Below, piece by piece: positions 33,138-40,584 of a stretch of DNA of 64,000 nucleotides. The stretch is from Frondihabitans sp. PhB188 (GTDB taxonomy: Bacteria; Actinomycetota; Actinomycetes; Actinomycetales; Microbacteriaceae): contig NZ_RJUO01000002.1 in assembly GCF_003752365.1 (NCBI RefSeq), forward strand, positions 682,001 to 746,000, in the 5' to 3' direction. Numbering within the stretch: position 1 is the first letter of the stretch; every line of letters begins with the position of its first letter. A program made the position numbers and the translations under genes. The notes beneath the pieces were generated by a model. It was not told the DNA's origin, searched no databases, and worked only from the letters and a program-made list of their open reading frames with translations.

Positions 33138-34363
33138 TGGCGCAGCACAACCTCTCGACCGTCGTCTCGTTCGAGATCGGGCGCACGCTGTCGAAGCGGC
33201 GGTTCTGGATCACGACGCTCATCGTGCCCGTGATCATCGGCATCGTCGTCGCGCTGATCGTGGCCGCGAACTCGTCGACCGATTCGAGCGTGGCGTCGCA
33301 GAAAGACCAGAAGTTCTCGTTCTCGTACACCGACGCGTCGGGAATCGTCGACCCCGCGCTGGTGCAGAAGCTCGGCGGCAGGGAGGCCGCGTCGCCGACT
33401 GCCGCGATCGCCGCCGTCAAGAACGGGACGCTCGACGCGTACTTCTCGTACCCTGCTGATCCCGCGAAGCAGGCGACCGAGGTCTACGGCGTCGACACCG
33501 GGGTCTTCGACAACGGCAAGTACAAGTCGGTGGCGACGCAGGTGCTGACTCTGAGCGCCCAGGAGAAGGTCGGCGACACCACGCTGACGAAGCTGGTGCA
33601 GGGCGACCTGCCGGTCGACGCGACGACCTACGATTCGGGCGGGCGGGTCTCGGCGGGCGTCGCCGGGGTGATCCCGCCGCTGCTGTTCCTCGCGATCTTC
33701 TACGTCGTGATCCTGCTGCTGGGCAACCAGATGCTGACGTCGACGCTGGAGGAGAAGGAGAACCGCGTCACGGAGATGATCCTGACGACGCTGAACCCGA
33801 CGACGCTGATCATCGGCAAGGTGATCTCGCTGTTCGTCATCGGAATCGTGCAGATGCTCGTGTTCGCGCTGCCGGTCGTGATCGGGTACCTGTTCTTCCG
33901 GTCGTCACTCAACCTGCCGTCGTTCGACCTCGCGAACCTGCAGCTCGACCCGTGGCAGATGATCGTCGGGGCACTGCTGCTGATCGGCGGCTTCACCCTG
34001 TTCACGGGCACGCTCGTCGCCGTCGGCGCCATCATGCCGACGGCCAAGGAGGCCGGCCAGATCTTCGGCATCATGATGGCGCTGATCTTCGTGCCGTTCT
34101 ACGCGGTGACGCTCATCGTCAGCGATCCGAGCGCGTTCATCGTGCAGGTGTTCACCTGGTTCCCGTACTCGGCGCCGGTGACCGGCATGCTCCGCAACGG
34201 CTTCTCGTCGCTGTCGCCGGTCGAGGCGATCGGCCTGATCGTCGAGCAGTTCGTGCTCGGGATCATCGTGCTGCGGCTGGCCGTGCGGCTGTTCCAGTAC
34301 GGGTCGGTCGAGTACTCGAAGAAGGTGTCGCTGTCGGTCCTGCGGTCGACGCGAAAAGCGTGA
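33137..34363 (+). CDS. ABC-2 exporter permease (NatB type)
   Basis: 408 residues. An N-terminal helix and an extracytoplasmic domain of about 150 residues precede five clustered helices (about 175-390), the ABC2_membrane_3 layout of NatB/YhaP. The TGATG junction with the ATP-binding subunit couples translation. Forms a membrane exporter with the gene upstream. Confidence 0.88.
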   Translation: MAQHNLSTVVSFEIGRTLSKRRFWITTLIVPVIIGIVVALIVAANSSTDSSVASQKDQKFSFSYTDASGIVDPALVQKLGGREAASPTAAIAAVKNGTLDAYFSYPADPAKQATEVYGVDTGVFDNGKYKSVATQVLTLSAQEKVGDTTLTKLVQGDLPVDATTYDSGGRVSAGVAGVIPPLLFLAIFYVVILLLGNQMLTSTLEEKENRVTEMILTTLNPTTLIIGKVISLFVIGIVQMLVFALPVVIGYLFFRSSLNLPSFDLANLQLDPWQMIVGALLLIGGFTLFTGTLVAVGAIMPTAKEAGQIFGIMMALIFVPFYAVTLIVSDPSAFIVQVFTWFPYSAPVTGMLRNGFSSLSPVEAIGLIVEQFVLGIIVLRLAVRLFQYGSVEYSKKVSLSVLRSTRKA

Positions 34364-34809
34364 CGCCGCTCGACCTGCTCGGCGAGTGGGCGTTCGACAG
34401 GATCATCGATGACCGGCTGACGGGGTCGCGGATGCCGGTGGTCGGGACGGCTGTGTTCACGGTGGGCCCCGACGGTGTCGACTGGGTCGAGACCGGAACG
34501 CTCGACGGGCCGACGGGGCCTGTGCCGGTGGCGCAGACGCGGCGAATCGTGGCCGACGAGAGCGGCTGGCGGGTCGAGTTCGCCGACGGACGACCGTTTC
34601 ACCCGTGGCAGGTCGACGAGCCGCTCGTGCACGACTGCGCGCCCGACCTCTACCGCGGCCGCGTCGCCGGGCCTTCGCAGGGCGCCGATGCGGGGTCTTC
34701 GGCGGGCTCGGCGGGCTCGGCTGACGCGTGGACGATGCGCTGGGCGGCCACCGGCCCCGCCAAGGACTACGTCGTCGACACGAGGTACGTGCGCGTGATT
34801 TCTGCGTAG
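34360..34809 (+). CDS. DUF6314-family protein
   Basis: 149 residues. The N-terminal LLGEWAFDRIIDDRLTG and the central DGRPFHPW and HDCAPDLYRG motifs match DUF6314, a small beta-barrel (lipocalin-like) family of unknown role. It starts at a GTG overlapping the permease stop (GTGA), so it is translated with the exporter and may bind the same ligand. A Gly/Ser/Ala linker sits near residue 110. Confidence 0.78.
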   Translation: MTPLDLLGEWAFDRIIDDRLTGSRMPVVGTAVFTVGPDGVDWVETGTLDGPTGPVPVAQTRRIVADESGWRVEFADGRPFHPWQVDEPLVHDCAPDLYRGRVAGPSQGADAGSSAGSAGSADAWTMRWAATGPAKDYVVDTRYVRVISA

Positions 34810-34877
34810 AGTGCAATCACCCCCGAACAGGGGGTCCGCTTCGATCAGGGCGGAACGATCACACTCGAGGGACACCC

Positions 34878-36524
34878 ATGCCACGTCGCAGGTCCATGAC
34901 CACTGTCGCCGCCATCGCGGCACTCGCGCTGGGAGCGACGCTCGTCAGCGGCGCCTCCGCCTCCGGATACGCGCCGTCGCATCACGGACCGACGCATCAC
35001 AGCGACAGCGCACTCTCGCCGCGCACCCAGTTCGTGATGGCAGCAGATGGCTCGAGCGGCGCGAGGCAGGGCGGCGAGGGCATCCCCAACATCGACAGCG
35101 TGAAGTCGACCATCGCGAAGTACTACGGCGATCCGGGCACGGGCATCGCCTCGAAGACGGCGTCCCCGTACATCAGCGAGATGGCGTCGATCGTGTCGTC
35201 CGAGAAGCGGGCGCTCCGCTCGCTCTACGCCTCGTCGAAGCGGCACCACCAGAAGCCCGCGATCGTCTTCGACGCTGACGACACCACTCTCATGACGTAC
35301 GACATGGAGGTGGCCGACATGCACTTCACGTTCGACCCCGCCGAGCAGGACGTCTGGGTGCAAGACGAACGGTTCCCGGCGACGCCGTCCATGGTGTCGT
35401 TCGTCGCGGCGGCGAAGAAGATGGGCTTCGCCGTCTTCGGCCTCACCGGCCGCAACGACGACCAGAAGGCGGCCACCCTCGCGAACCTCACCAAGGTCGG
35501 CTACACGGGATTCACCGCCGACAGGTTCTACACGAAGTGGACCGGGACGGGATCGTCGCAGCAGCCCTCGTACGTGACCTGCGCGACAGCCAAGTGCACG
35601 ACCGTCGAGTACAAGGCGCTCACCCGCAAGCACATCGAGAGCCTCGGCTACGACATCGCCCTCAATGTCGGCGACCAGTGGTCTGACCTCCAGGGCGGGT
35701 ACGCCGACCGGATCCTGAAGCTGCCGAACCCCACCTACTACCTGCCGTCGGCCGACCTTCCCGGCGTCTCGGAGCCCCGGCTGGCGCCGCGGACCCGCTT
35801 CACGATGAAGGCGGACGGCTCCAGCGGCCTGACCCAGGGCGGCGAGGGCATCCCCAACATCGACAGCGTGAAGTCGACCATCGCGAAGTACTACGGCGAC
35901 ACCGGCACGGGCATCTCGAACAAGACCACATCGCCGTACATCAGCGAGATGGCGGCTCTGGTGAAGCGGGAGATCCCGAAGGTCGCGTCGGAGTGCTACG
36001 CCGCCAGCGAGAAAGGCGAGAAGCCGGCGATCGTGCTCGACGCCGACGACACCACGCTGTGGACGTACGACATGGAGGTGGCCGACATGCACTTCACGTT
36101 CGACCCCGCCGAGCAGGACGTCTGGGTGCAAGACGAGCGCTTCCCCGCGACACCGAAGATGACGACGCTCACTCAGGTGGCGCAGGCCGCCGGGTGCACG
36201 CTGATCGGCCTCACCGGCCGCAACGACAACCAGAAGGCCGCCACGATCGCCAACCTCGCGAAGGTCGGCTACACCGGGTTCACCTCGGCGAACTACTACA
36301 CGAAGTGGACCGGGGTCGGCTCGTCGCAGCAGCCGTCGTACGTCACGTGCGCCGCGGCCAAGTGCACGACGATCGAGTACAAGTCGCAGACCCGCGCCCA
36401 CGTCGAGTCGAGCGCCGGCGGCGGGTACTACATCGTCGCGAACTACGGCGACCAGTTCAGCGACCTGATCGGCGGCCACGGCCGGGCGGTCAAGCTGCCG
36501 AACCCGACGTACTACCTGCCGTAG
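34878..36524 (+). CDS. Secreted acid phosphatase with two tandem HAD domains
   Basis: 548 residues: signal peptide (cleavage near residue 30), then two HAD-IIIB/class B-like acid phosphatase domains about 256 residues apart. Each keeps the nucleophile motif DADDTTL (about 131 and 387), a later GLTGRND motif and KLPNPTYYLP at its end, so both look active. They hydrolyse phosphomonoesters outside the cell. The copies share two long DNA-identical blocks in perfect 768-bp register (35067-35131 = 35835-35899; 35294-35368 = 36062-36136). Confidence 0.88.
   Translation: MPRRRSMTTVAAIAALALGATLVSGASASGYAPSHHGPTHHSDSALSPRTQFVMAADGSSGARQGGEGIPNIDSVKSTIAKYYGDPGTGIASKTASPYISEMASIVSSEKRALRSLYASSKRHHQKPAIVFDADDTTLMTYDMEVADMHFTFDPAEQDVWVQDERFPATPSMVSFVAAAKKMGFAVFGLTGRNDDQKAATLANLTKVGYTGFTADRFYTKWTGTGSSQQPSYVTCATAKCTTVEYKALTRKHIESLGYDIALNVGDQWSDLQGGYADRILKLPNPTYYLPSADLPGVSEPRLAPRTRFTMKADGSSGLTQGGEGIPNIDSVKSTIAKYYGDTGTGISNKTTSPYISEMAALVKREIPKVASECYAASEKGEKPAIVLDADDTTLWTYDMEVADMHFTFDPAEQDVWVQDERFPATPKMTTLTQVAQAAGCTLIGLTGRNDNQKAATIANLAKVGYTGFTSANYYTKWTGVGSSQQPSYVTCAAAKCTTIEYKSQTRAHVESSAGGGYYIVANYGDQFSDLIGGHGRAVKLPNPTYYLP
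36493..36522. repeat. 30-bp direct repeat, copy 1 (end of phosphatase gene)
   Basis: Positions 36493-36522 are identical to 38648-38677, with key core GAACCCGACGTACTACC. They encode the last residues of the phosphatase; the two copies flank a 2.1-kb segment. Confidence 0.95.
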
Positions 36525-36558
36525 GCAGGAGCACGAGCGCAGCCCTGCCGAAGGCAGG
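36515..36558 (+). terminator. Two small hairpins around the phosphatase stop
   Basis: CCTGCC-GTA-GGCAGG (36515-36529) spans the stop codon, and CCTGCC-GAA-GGCAGG (36544-36558) repeats it 29 bp later. They may attenuate or end transcription; no U-tract is seen. Confidence 0.45.
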
Positions 36559-36694
36559 AGCCCGGGTGCGGCCCACCGCACGTCGCGCCGTACCCCGGAA
36601 ATCGCCTGGACGCCACCCGACGTAGGAGTCGAACTGTGTCATAACGTTCTCTCAGGGCAGCGATGCGCGCCGCCCGGAGAGACCGGGGGCTGGG

Positions 36695-38521
36695 ATGCGT
36701 CGGAAGAGCGGCACGCGCAGAACGAGATCGGCGACCATGGTCGCGTTGGCCCTGGGCCTGGGGGTGATCAGCCTGGGAGCGCTCATGGCCGTTCCGGCCC
36801 CCGCCGAAGCCGCGGCGACCACGCGGATCGGCAGCATCAGCCTCGCCGCCCGCGGTCCGGACTCACCCCTCTCGAGGTTCTTCGCGGACGGCAGCGGCCT
36901 TCAGCTGAACACGGCGACCACGAGCGCCGGCATCAGCATGGGCGGAGGTTCGGGCCGTGACCGCTTCGGCTTCTCGATCGTGCCGCCGAAGGGCGACTAC
37001 CTCCGTCCTGGCACGTTCTACGCCCGGCCCACCGGCACGGACGAGCCCGATCCGGCTGTGCCGTCGTACACGGTGGCGGTCGGCTCGATCACGACCGAGG
37101 CGGACCGCGCGGACATCATCGACCTGGCGTCCGATGCGAGCGGTCGCATCACCCGGTTCGACGTCGTCCTCGAGGGGATCGGCGAGTTCCGCCTCGGGCA
37201 GGACGAGGGGACGTCCGTGTCGATCGGGATGCGCCACATGGTCTTCCCGATGACGGCGCCGGGCGCCCCCATCCGCATGACGCAGACGCTCCACAACCGA
37301 AGCGCCGTGGGTCTGGCGCTCGGCGCGAAGGCGTTCTCCGGTCTGTCGAGGTCGTCGTTCGACTTTGGGAAGAGCGGCTGCCCGGTCGTGCTCGCGGCCG
37401 GCGCCACCTGCCGGTTCGACGTCGTCTTCGACCCGACGAAGGGCGGGCCGGCGCAGGCGACCCTGTCGATCCCGATCGGCTCGAAGACGCAGAAGGTCGC
37501 CGTCTCCGGACAGGGCATGCTCGGCACGACGCGCCTCCAGACCACCGGCGACGTGGCAGGCACGACGGTCGACGCCGCTGCCGCCGACGTCATCTGGTTC
37601 CGCGCCAGCGGCTGGTCGTTCATCGGGGTGGAGCCGTACGCGGAGCTCGGTGCGCCCAACCGGGGCTCGCAGCTGTACACCGTCCAGCTGCGGTCGGACA
37701 CCTTCGGCACGCCCCTGGCCGTGGGAGTCCACAACACGACCCCGTTCAACGCCCTCGACCGCAGCCAGTACGGCACCTACGTTTCCGTCGACAACCGCGG
37801 GCCCTGCAGCGACAGCGAGGAAGGCACAGAGACGGTGCGCTCGTTCGCGGTCGACGACCGCGATCTTCCGACCGTCGCGGACGTCGAATTCGACCTGGCG
37901 TGCACGCCGGGTGCCGGCGGTCACCGCATCTCGGGTCGCTTCCAGTACCAGGCTCGAGACGACCTCACGCCGCCCGCCGCACCCACGGGGCTCGCGATCT
38001 CCGGCTCGAGGGCCACCTGGAAAGTGTCGAAATCTAGCGACGCGGTCGCCAGCGTGGCTCGGCTCGTCCAGGGCAACGGTGCGCGCGTAGGACCGAACAG
38101 CGGTATCTCGCTCTCGGCTGGCACTGCGACCAGCACCACCCTGCCGACCCTGAGGACGGGCGTCCGCTACACGATCGCGCTGTTCGCGGTCGACCGGGCC
38201 GGCAATGTCAGCCTTGCCGCAAAGAAGTCTCTCGGGACGGCGGCGCCCGTCGTCCGGGTACCCGGCGCCCCCGTAGTCCTCTCGGCAGCGAGCGGCAAGG
38301 GCAAGGTCACCGTCCATTTCAGGCCTCCCGCCTCCACGGGCGGATCGCCCATCACCCAGTACGTGGTGACGACCTCGGGCGGTCGGTCGGCGACGGGGAC
38401 GCACAGCCCCATCGTGATCTCGGGCCTGCGGCACGACGCGAGCGTCTCGCTCAGCATGGTCGCTTACAACGCCGCCGGTCGCGGGGCGCAGGCATACATC
38501 GGCGTGCGGCATCCGAGCTAG
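36695..38521 (+). CDS. Secreted protein with Ig-like/ASH-type region and C-terminal fibronectin type III domain
   Basis: 608 residues. Signal peptide ends near PAEAAA (about 40). The middle (about 200-280) has the choice-of-anchor/ASH pattern with KSGCPVVLAAGATCRFDVVF, where two Cys probably pair. The C-terminus (about 520-605) is an FN3 domain (PGAPVVLSAASGKGKVTVHF). No catalytic motif recognised; likely cell-surface or matrix binding. The whole gene lies inside the segment flanked by the 30-bp repeats, so it appears inserted. Confidence 0.75.
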   Translation: MRRKSGTRRTRSATMVALALGLGVISLGALMAVPAPAEAAATTRIGSISLAARGPDSPLSRFFADGSGLQLNTATTSAGISMGGGSGRDRFGFSIVPPKGDYLRPGTFYARPTGTDEPDPAVPSYTVAVGSITTEADRADIIDLASDASGRITRFDVVLEGIGEFRLGQDEGTSVSIGMRHMVFPMTAPGAPIRMTQTLHNRSAVGLALGAKAFSGLSRSSFDFGKSGCPVVLAAGATCRFDVVFDPTKGGPAQATLSIPIGSKTQKVAVSGQGMLGTTRLQTTGDVAGTTVDAAAADVIWFRASGWSFIGVEPYAELGAPNRGSQLYTVQLRSDTFGTPLAVGVHNTTPFNALDRSQYGTYVSVDNRGPCSDSEEGTETVRSFAVDDRDLPTVADVEFDLACTPGAGGHRISGRFQYQARDDLTPPAAPTGLAISGSRATWKVSKSSDAVASVARLVQGNGARVGPNSGISLSAGTATSTTLPTLRTGVRYTIALFAVDRAGNVSLAAKKSLGTAAPVVRVPGAPVVLSAASGKGKVTVHFRPPASTGGSPITQYVVTTSGGRSATGTHSPIVISGLRHDASVSLSMVAYNAAGRGAQAYIGVRHPS

Positions 38522-38581
38522 AGCGCCCGGGCAGGAGTCCTCAGCTGACCGGGAACGGGGCCCCGTCGACAAGGGCCGGGC

Positions 38582-38590
38582 GCAGGAACT
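38582..38590 (+). repeat. GCAGGAACT dispersed word, intergenic
   Basis: 60 bp after the secreted-protein stop, within the segment bounded by the 30-bp repeats. Confidence 0.85.
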
Positions 38591-38647
38591 ATCGAGCTCC
38601 AGTGAGCCTCGGCAGTCCGGGGCCGATGCTCGCCGCGCGGCCCCTCC

Positions 38648-38677
38648 AGCTGCCGAACCCGACGTACTACCTGCCGT
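38648..38677. repeat. 30-bp direct repeat, copy 2 (remnant of phosphatase 3' end)
   Basis: Exact copy of 36493-36522, but here followed by TGA overlapping the GTG of the GNAT gene. This is probably the ancestral phosphatase-GNAT junction. Confidence 0.95.
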
Positions 38678-39209
38678 GAGCGAGGACGCCCGAGTGGAGC
38701 TCCGGGCGTACCTCCCCGAGGATGCCGCCGCCACGCTCGCCGTGTTCCGGCGGGCAATCCGCGTGACGGCGGCGGGCGACTACACGCCGGCGCAGATCGA
38801 GGCGTGGGCGTCGGACGACATCGACGGCGGCGACTGGGCGGCCAGACGGCTGGCCTCCGCCACCGTCGTCGCCGTGGCGGAGGGCCGCGTCGTCGGGTTC
38901 AGCGATGTCGACGATTCCGGCTGCATCGACATGCTCTTCGTCGACCCCGCCGTGGCCCGACGGGGAGTCGCCTCCCGGCTGCTCGAGTCGCTCGGCGACG
39001 GCCCCCGGTCGGTGCACGCCAGCCGCACGGCGCGCCCGTTCTTCGAGCGGCATGGCTTCGTCGTCGTCGCCGAGGGGCGGCCGATCACCCGCGGCGTGGA
39101 GCTCGTGAACTACGTGATGGAGCGCCCCGCCGTCGGCAACTCAGGGTCGGTGCCGGGCGACGGCCCCTCGCCCGCCGACCCCGACGACGACAGCCCGCAC
39201 CGCACCTGA
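38676..39209 (+). CDS. GNAT-family N-acetyltransferase
   Basis: 177 residues. The acetyl-CoA motif A is seen as MLFVDPAVARRGVASRLLE (about 88-106: Q/RxxGxA type). The C-terminal about 27 residues (from VGNSG) and the stop codon are supplied by repeat element E. The GTG start overlaps the last bases of the 30-bp repeat, and there is no ribosome site, as expected for a gene once coupled to the phosphatase stop. Substrate unknown. Confidence 0.82.
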   Translation: MSEDARVELRAYLPEDAAATLAVFRRAIRVTAAGDYTPAQIEAWASDDIDGGDWAARRLASATVVAVAEGRVVGFSDVDDSGCIDMLFVDPAVARRGVASRLLESLGDGPRSVHASRTARPFFERHGFVVVAEGRPITRGVELVNYVMERPAVGNSGSVPGDGPSPADPDDDSPHRT

Positions 39210-39218
39210 GTTCTCGAC
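39132..39218. repeat. 87-bp palindromic element, copy E (overlaps GNAT end)
   Basis: GTCGGCAACTCAGG to CCTGAGTTCTCGAC; the TGA within CCTGAG is the GNAT stop codon. Confidence 0.9.
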
Positions 39219-39254
39219 GGGCACCCGGCGCCGCTCCCGCCCGGCCCCGGTGAA

Positions 39255-39342
39255 GCCCCGACAACTCAGGCCCGGTGCACGCGCCGCCGCCCCATCCGGG
39301 GCCGCCGGCGCGGATCCGGCGCACCGGGCCTGAATTGCCGAG
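39255..39342. repeat. Palindromic element, copy F (88 bp)
   Basis: AACTCAGGCCCGGTGC at the left and GCGCACCGGGCCTGAATT at the right are close inverted repeats; the outer 6 bp have diverged. It lies 36 bp from copy E and 9 bp before the convergent dehydrogenase stop. Confidence 0.87.
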
Positions 39343-39351
39343 ACGGCTGCG

Positions 39352-40578
39352 CTAGACCGCCTTCTCCTGGATCCCCCACGGCGACCCGTACCCCTCGGGC
39401 GCCGGAGCGGCGAGCAGCGACAGGAACGGCCGCGCGTCGAACGCCTCCGGCCCGAGCACGCCGGCGCCGCTCCACACCCCCGTGGCCAGCAGCTCGAGCG
39501 CGATGACCGGGTTGATGGCGGTCTGCCAGACGACGGCCTGCGACGAGTACTCGGCCATCGTCTGCTCGTTGTCGACGACGTGGTAGAGGTAGGTGGAGCG
39601 CGGCTGGCCGTCCTTGCCGGTGCCTCGGACCCAGACGCCGGCGCAGGTCTTGCCCGACATCCTGTCGCCGAGGGTGGCCGGGTCGGGCAGGGCTGCGGCC
39701 ACGACGTCGCGGGGCGACACTTCGACGCCCTTGACCGTCAGCGGCTTCGTCGAGTCCAGGCCGAGCTTGTGAAGGGTCTTCAGCACCTCGATGAACTCGT
39801 CGCCCAGGCCGTACTTGAAGGTCACGCGCTTGGCCTTCGTCCAGCGCGGCATGAGGAGCACCTCCTCGTGCTCGACGTTGACGCACTCGACCGGTCCGAT
39901 GCCCTCGGGGAAGTCGAACACCTCGGGCTCCGAGAACGGCGCAGTCGTGTACCAGCCCCTGCCCTCCTCGAACACGACGGGCGGGTTGAGGCACTCCTCG
40001 ATGGTGGTCCAGATCGAGAACGACGGCGCGAAGTCGTAGCCCTCGACGACGAGGTTGGCGCCGTCGCGCACGCCGAGCTCGTCGATCTCGTCGAAGAGCT
40101 CGTCTTCGGCGTAGCGGGCGAAGACGTCTGACAGGCCCGGTTCGACGCCGATTCCGACGAGCGCCAGCGATCCTGCGTCCTTCCAGGCCGAGGCGACGGC
40201 GAACTGGTCGTCTCCGAGCTTGACGCCGGTGTCGGTGTGCGGGTCGGTGGGGTGCGGGCTGGAGAGGCTCATCGCCATGTCGAGGTAGGTCGCACCGGCC
40301 TCGAAGCAGCCGTTGAAGATCGGCATGACGAAGCGCGGGTCGACGGCGTTCAGCACGTGGGTGATGCCGTGCGCGCGGATGAGCTCGGCGACCGACGACG
40401 CCGACGACGCGTCGACCTGGGCCGCGACGAGCCGCGGGTCGCCGACAGCCTCGACGAGCGAGGCCGGTCGGGCGGGGTCGTAGTCGGCGACGACGAGAGT
40501 GTCGAAGAAGTCGCGGCGGACGGCGATGCGCACGGCGGCGGAGCCGACGCCACCGGCGCCGACGATGAGGATCTTCAT
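39352..40578 (-). CDS. Saccharopine-dehydrogenase-family protein
   Basis: 408 residues. GAGGVGSAAV (7-16) is the NAD(P)-binding motif; the rest matches the Sacchrp_dh_NADP family (for example FDFPEGIGPVECVNVEHEE). Members catalyse reductive or oxidative steps between amino acids and oxo acids (saccharopine, carboxynorspermidine). It follows the APC permease by 6 bp, so uptake and metabolism of one amino acid or polyamine is likely. Confidence 0.85.
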   Translation of the reverse strand: MKILIVGAGGVGSAAVRIAVRRDFFDTLVVADYDPARPASLVEAVGDPRLVAAQVDASSASSVAELIRAHGITHVLNAVDPRFVMPIFNGCFEAGATYLDMAMSLSSPHPTDPHTDTGVKLGDDQFAVASAWKDAGSLALVGIGVEPGLSDVFARYAEDELFDEIDELGVRDGANLVVEGYDFAPSFSIWTTIEECLNPPVVFEEGRGWYTTAPFSEPEVFDFPEGIGPVECVNVEHEEVLLMPRWTKAKRVTFKYGLGDEFIEVLKTLHKLGLDSTKPLTVKGVEVSPRDVVAAALPDPATLGDRMSGKTCAGVWVRGTGKDGQPRSTYLYHVVDNEQTMAEYSSQAVVWQTAINPVIALELLATGVWSGAGVLGPEAFDARPFLSLLAAPAPEGYGSPWGIQEKAV

Positions 40579-40584
40579 GGGGAG

